Of a stretch of DNA of 64,000 bases, positions 63,386 to 64,000 are shown piece by piece; position 1 is the first letter of the stretch, and every line of letters starts with the position of its first letter. The DNA is taken from assembly GCF_008298035.1 (NCBI RefSeq), contig NZ_CP042910.1, positions 372,001-436,000 on the forward strand. The letters run 5' to 3'. The position numbers and the translations under genes were made by a program. Origin of the DNA: Gimesia maris. Its GTDB lineage: Bacteria > Planctomycetota > Planctomycetia > Planctomycetales > Planctomycetaceae. The notes under the pieces are model-generated. The model did not search any database. It was not told the origin of the DNA and saw only the letters and a list, made by a program, of their open reading frames with translations.

Positions 63386-63829
63386 ATGAAAAATCTGTCC
63401 CAAGCAGAAGAGATTGATGAAATCCGTACGCTGGTTCGCAAGAGCGGCTTACGGAGTACGGCTGCCCGGATCACGGTGATCCAGTTTTTGCGGCAGGCGA
63501 CTTCACCTCTGACGCATGCTGAGATTGCCGAAGAGCTGACGCCGATGGGCTTCGATAAAGCCACCGTGTACCGCAACCTGATCGATCTGGCGGAAGCGGG
63601 ACTGGTCAAGCGAACCGAACTGGGGGATCATGCCTGGCGGTTCGAACTGCGGAACCCCGATGAACCGGAAGACGCCGAGCATCCGCATTTTGTCTGCACC
63701 GAATGTGGCAGTGTTTCCTGCCTGCACGATGTCGAATTCAAGACACCGAAAAACAAGCAGTGGGCAGCGGTGGGCAAGGTGACCGAAATTTTACTCAAAG
63801 GCATCTGCAGCGAATGCGACGAAGAATAA
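63386..63829 (+). CDS. Fur-family metal or peroxide-responsive repressor
   Basis: 147 residues from the ATG at 63386. N-terminal winged helix (GLRSTAARITVIQFL, then FDKATVYRNLIDLAEAGLVKR) and C-terminal dimerisation/metal domain with HPHFVCTECG and a second CxxC in GICSECDEE, which form the structural zinc site. It could be Fur, Zur or PerR; the sequence does not decide, although a His-rich membrane protein is encoded convergently 10 bases away, which leans to zinc or another divalent metal. Confidence 0.92.
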   Translation: MKNLSQAEEIDEIRTLVRKSGLRSTAARITVIQFLRQATSPLTHAEIAEELTPMGFDKATVYRNLIDLAEAGLVKRTELGDHAWRFELRNPDEPEDAEHPHFVCTECGSVSCLHDVEFKTPKNKQWAAVGKVTEILLKGICSECDEE

Positions 63830-63839
63830 GTCGCTTCAC

Positions 63840-64000
63840 TCAGTGAGAATGTGAATGACCGTGTTCCGTTTCGGTCGCTTCCGGTCCGTGTGAATGGCCG
63901 CCATGCTCGTGTGCGTGTTCCGGCTCGAGGAAGCCGATGCCATATGCGAGGGCGATGCCCAGCAGCAGTACAAAGGAGAGCCGGAAGCGGTTATGCGAAT
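63840..64000 (-). CDS. C-terminus of a His-rich-tailed membrane protein, cut by window edge
   Basis: The minus-strand frame is open from the window end and stops at 63840. The visible 52 residues contain a hydrophobic helix (RFRLSFVLLLGIALAYGIGF) and a tail with HAHEHGGHSHG and HGHSHSH ending the protein. This suggests a metal-binding tail on a membrane protein. The rest lies outside the window, so the family is unknown. Convergent with the Fur-family gene. Confidence 0.7.
   Translation of the reverse strand, partial: SHNRFRLSFVLLLGIALAYGIGFLEPEHAHEHGGHSHGPEATETEHGHSHSH

Noticed and set aside
1-64000. Search for CRISPR arrays, insertion sequences, prophage, rRNA and tRNA genes
   Set aside because: No regularly spaced repeat array, transposase or integrase motif, cloverleaf with CCA-proximal GTTC arm, or rRNA stretch was recognised by reading; a dedicated tRNA scan would be decisive.

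Overview
The window looks like the chromosome of a planctomycete, most likely a Gimesia-like member of the Planctomycetaceae. This is an inference from gene content and moderate GC. The marker families are DUF1549/DUF1553 proteins with LamG and CxxCH motifs, a Tat-exported DUF1501 protein, a DUF1559 prepilin-like protein with the H-x9-DG type tail, FG-GAP/ASPIC-UnbV proteins, a sulfatase, a Tat-exported Gfo/Idh/MocA oxidoreductase and many SMP-30, SGNH and esterase-type exported enzymes. No rRNA, tRNA, insertion sequence, prophage or CRISPR array was recognised. Coding density is high and most genes have a plausible Shine-Dalgarno site.

Layout. 0-8.4 kb: two tandem copies of a very large LamG-DUF1549-DUF1553 gene followed by one DUF1501 gene, closed by a strong terminator. 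8.6-17.1 kb: exported FG-GAP/TPR/UnbV, NHL, c-type-heme FG-GAP and SGNH proteins, then a DUF1559 gene. 17.5-21.8 kb: a histidine kinase and sigma-54 activator pair and a sulfatase. 22.0-26.4 kb: a MoxR-DUF58-transglutaminase operon. 26.7-33 kb: twin tiny lipoproteins, a degenerate metallophosphoesterase, a Gfo/Idh oxidoreductase, an unknown 627-residue protein and a 2-hydroxyacid dehydrogenase. 33.2-37.5 kb: two pairs of paralogues, a CPFC pair and a CCFG (DUF3299-like) pair. 37.9-40.7 kb: a translationally coupled operon that I read as a phosphonate-degrading dioxygenase and HD-oxygenase pair with a transporter. 40.8-42.9 kb: an ABC exporter-type permease with a His-rich insertion, and its ATPase. 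43.2-46 kb: an L,D-transpeptidase, PyrE and a FabZ-like dehydratase. 46-48.7 kb: a HAD-fold protein lacking its nucleophile, a 1 kb gene-free region and an HTH-receiver regulator. 48.9-57.7 kb: a PMT-like membrane protein, an SMP-30 protein, an aquaporin, a phytanoyl-CoA dioxygenase-like protein, an ExbB/TolQ-like channel and a giant TPR protein. 57.9-64 kb: two exported esterases, an FGE-fold protein without the usual active-site motif, repeat-rich intergenic DNA, a Fur-family regulator and the end of a His-tailed membrane protein.

The best candidate functional unit is the phosphonate operon: a transporter brings in an organophosphonate, an Fe(II)/2-oxoglutarate enzyme hydroxylates it and the HD oxygenase releases phosphate. 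The most intriguing less-described material is the set of CCFG/DUF3299-like proteins near the His-rich ABC system (a possible zinc system), the CPFC paralogue pair, the nucleophile-less HAD protein, and the family of CACGAAA-type intergenic repeats at 59-63 kb.
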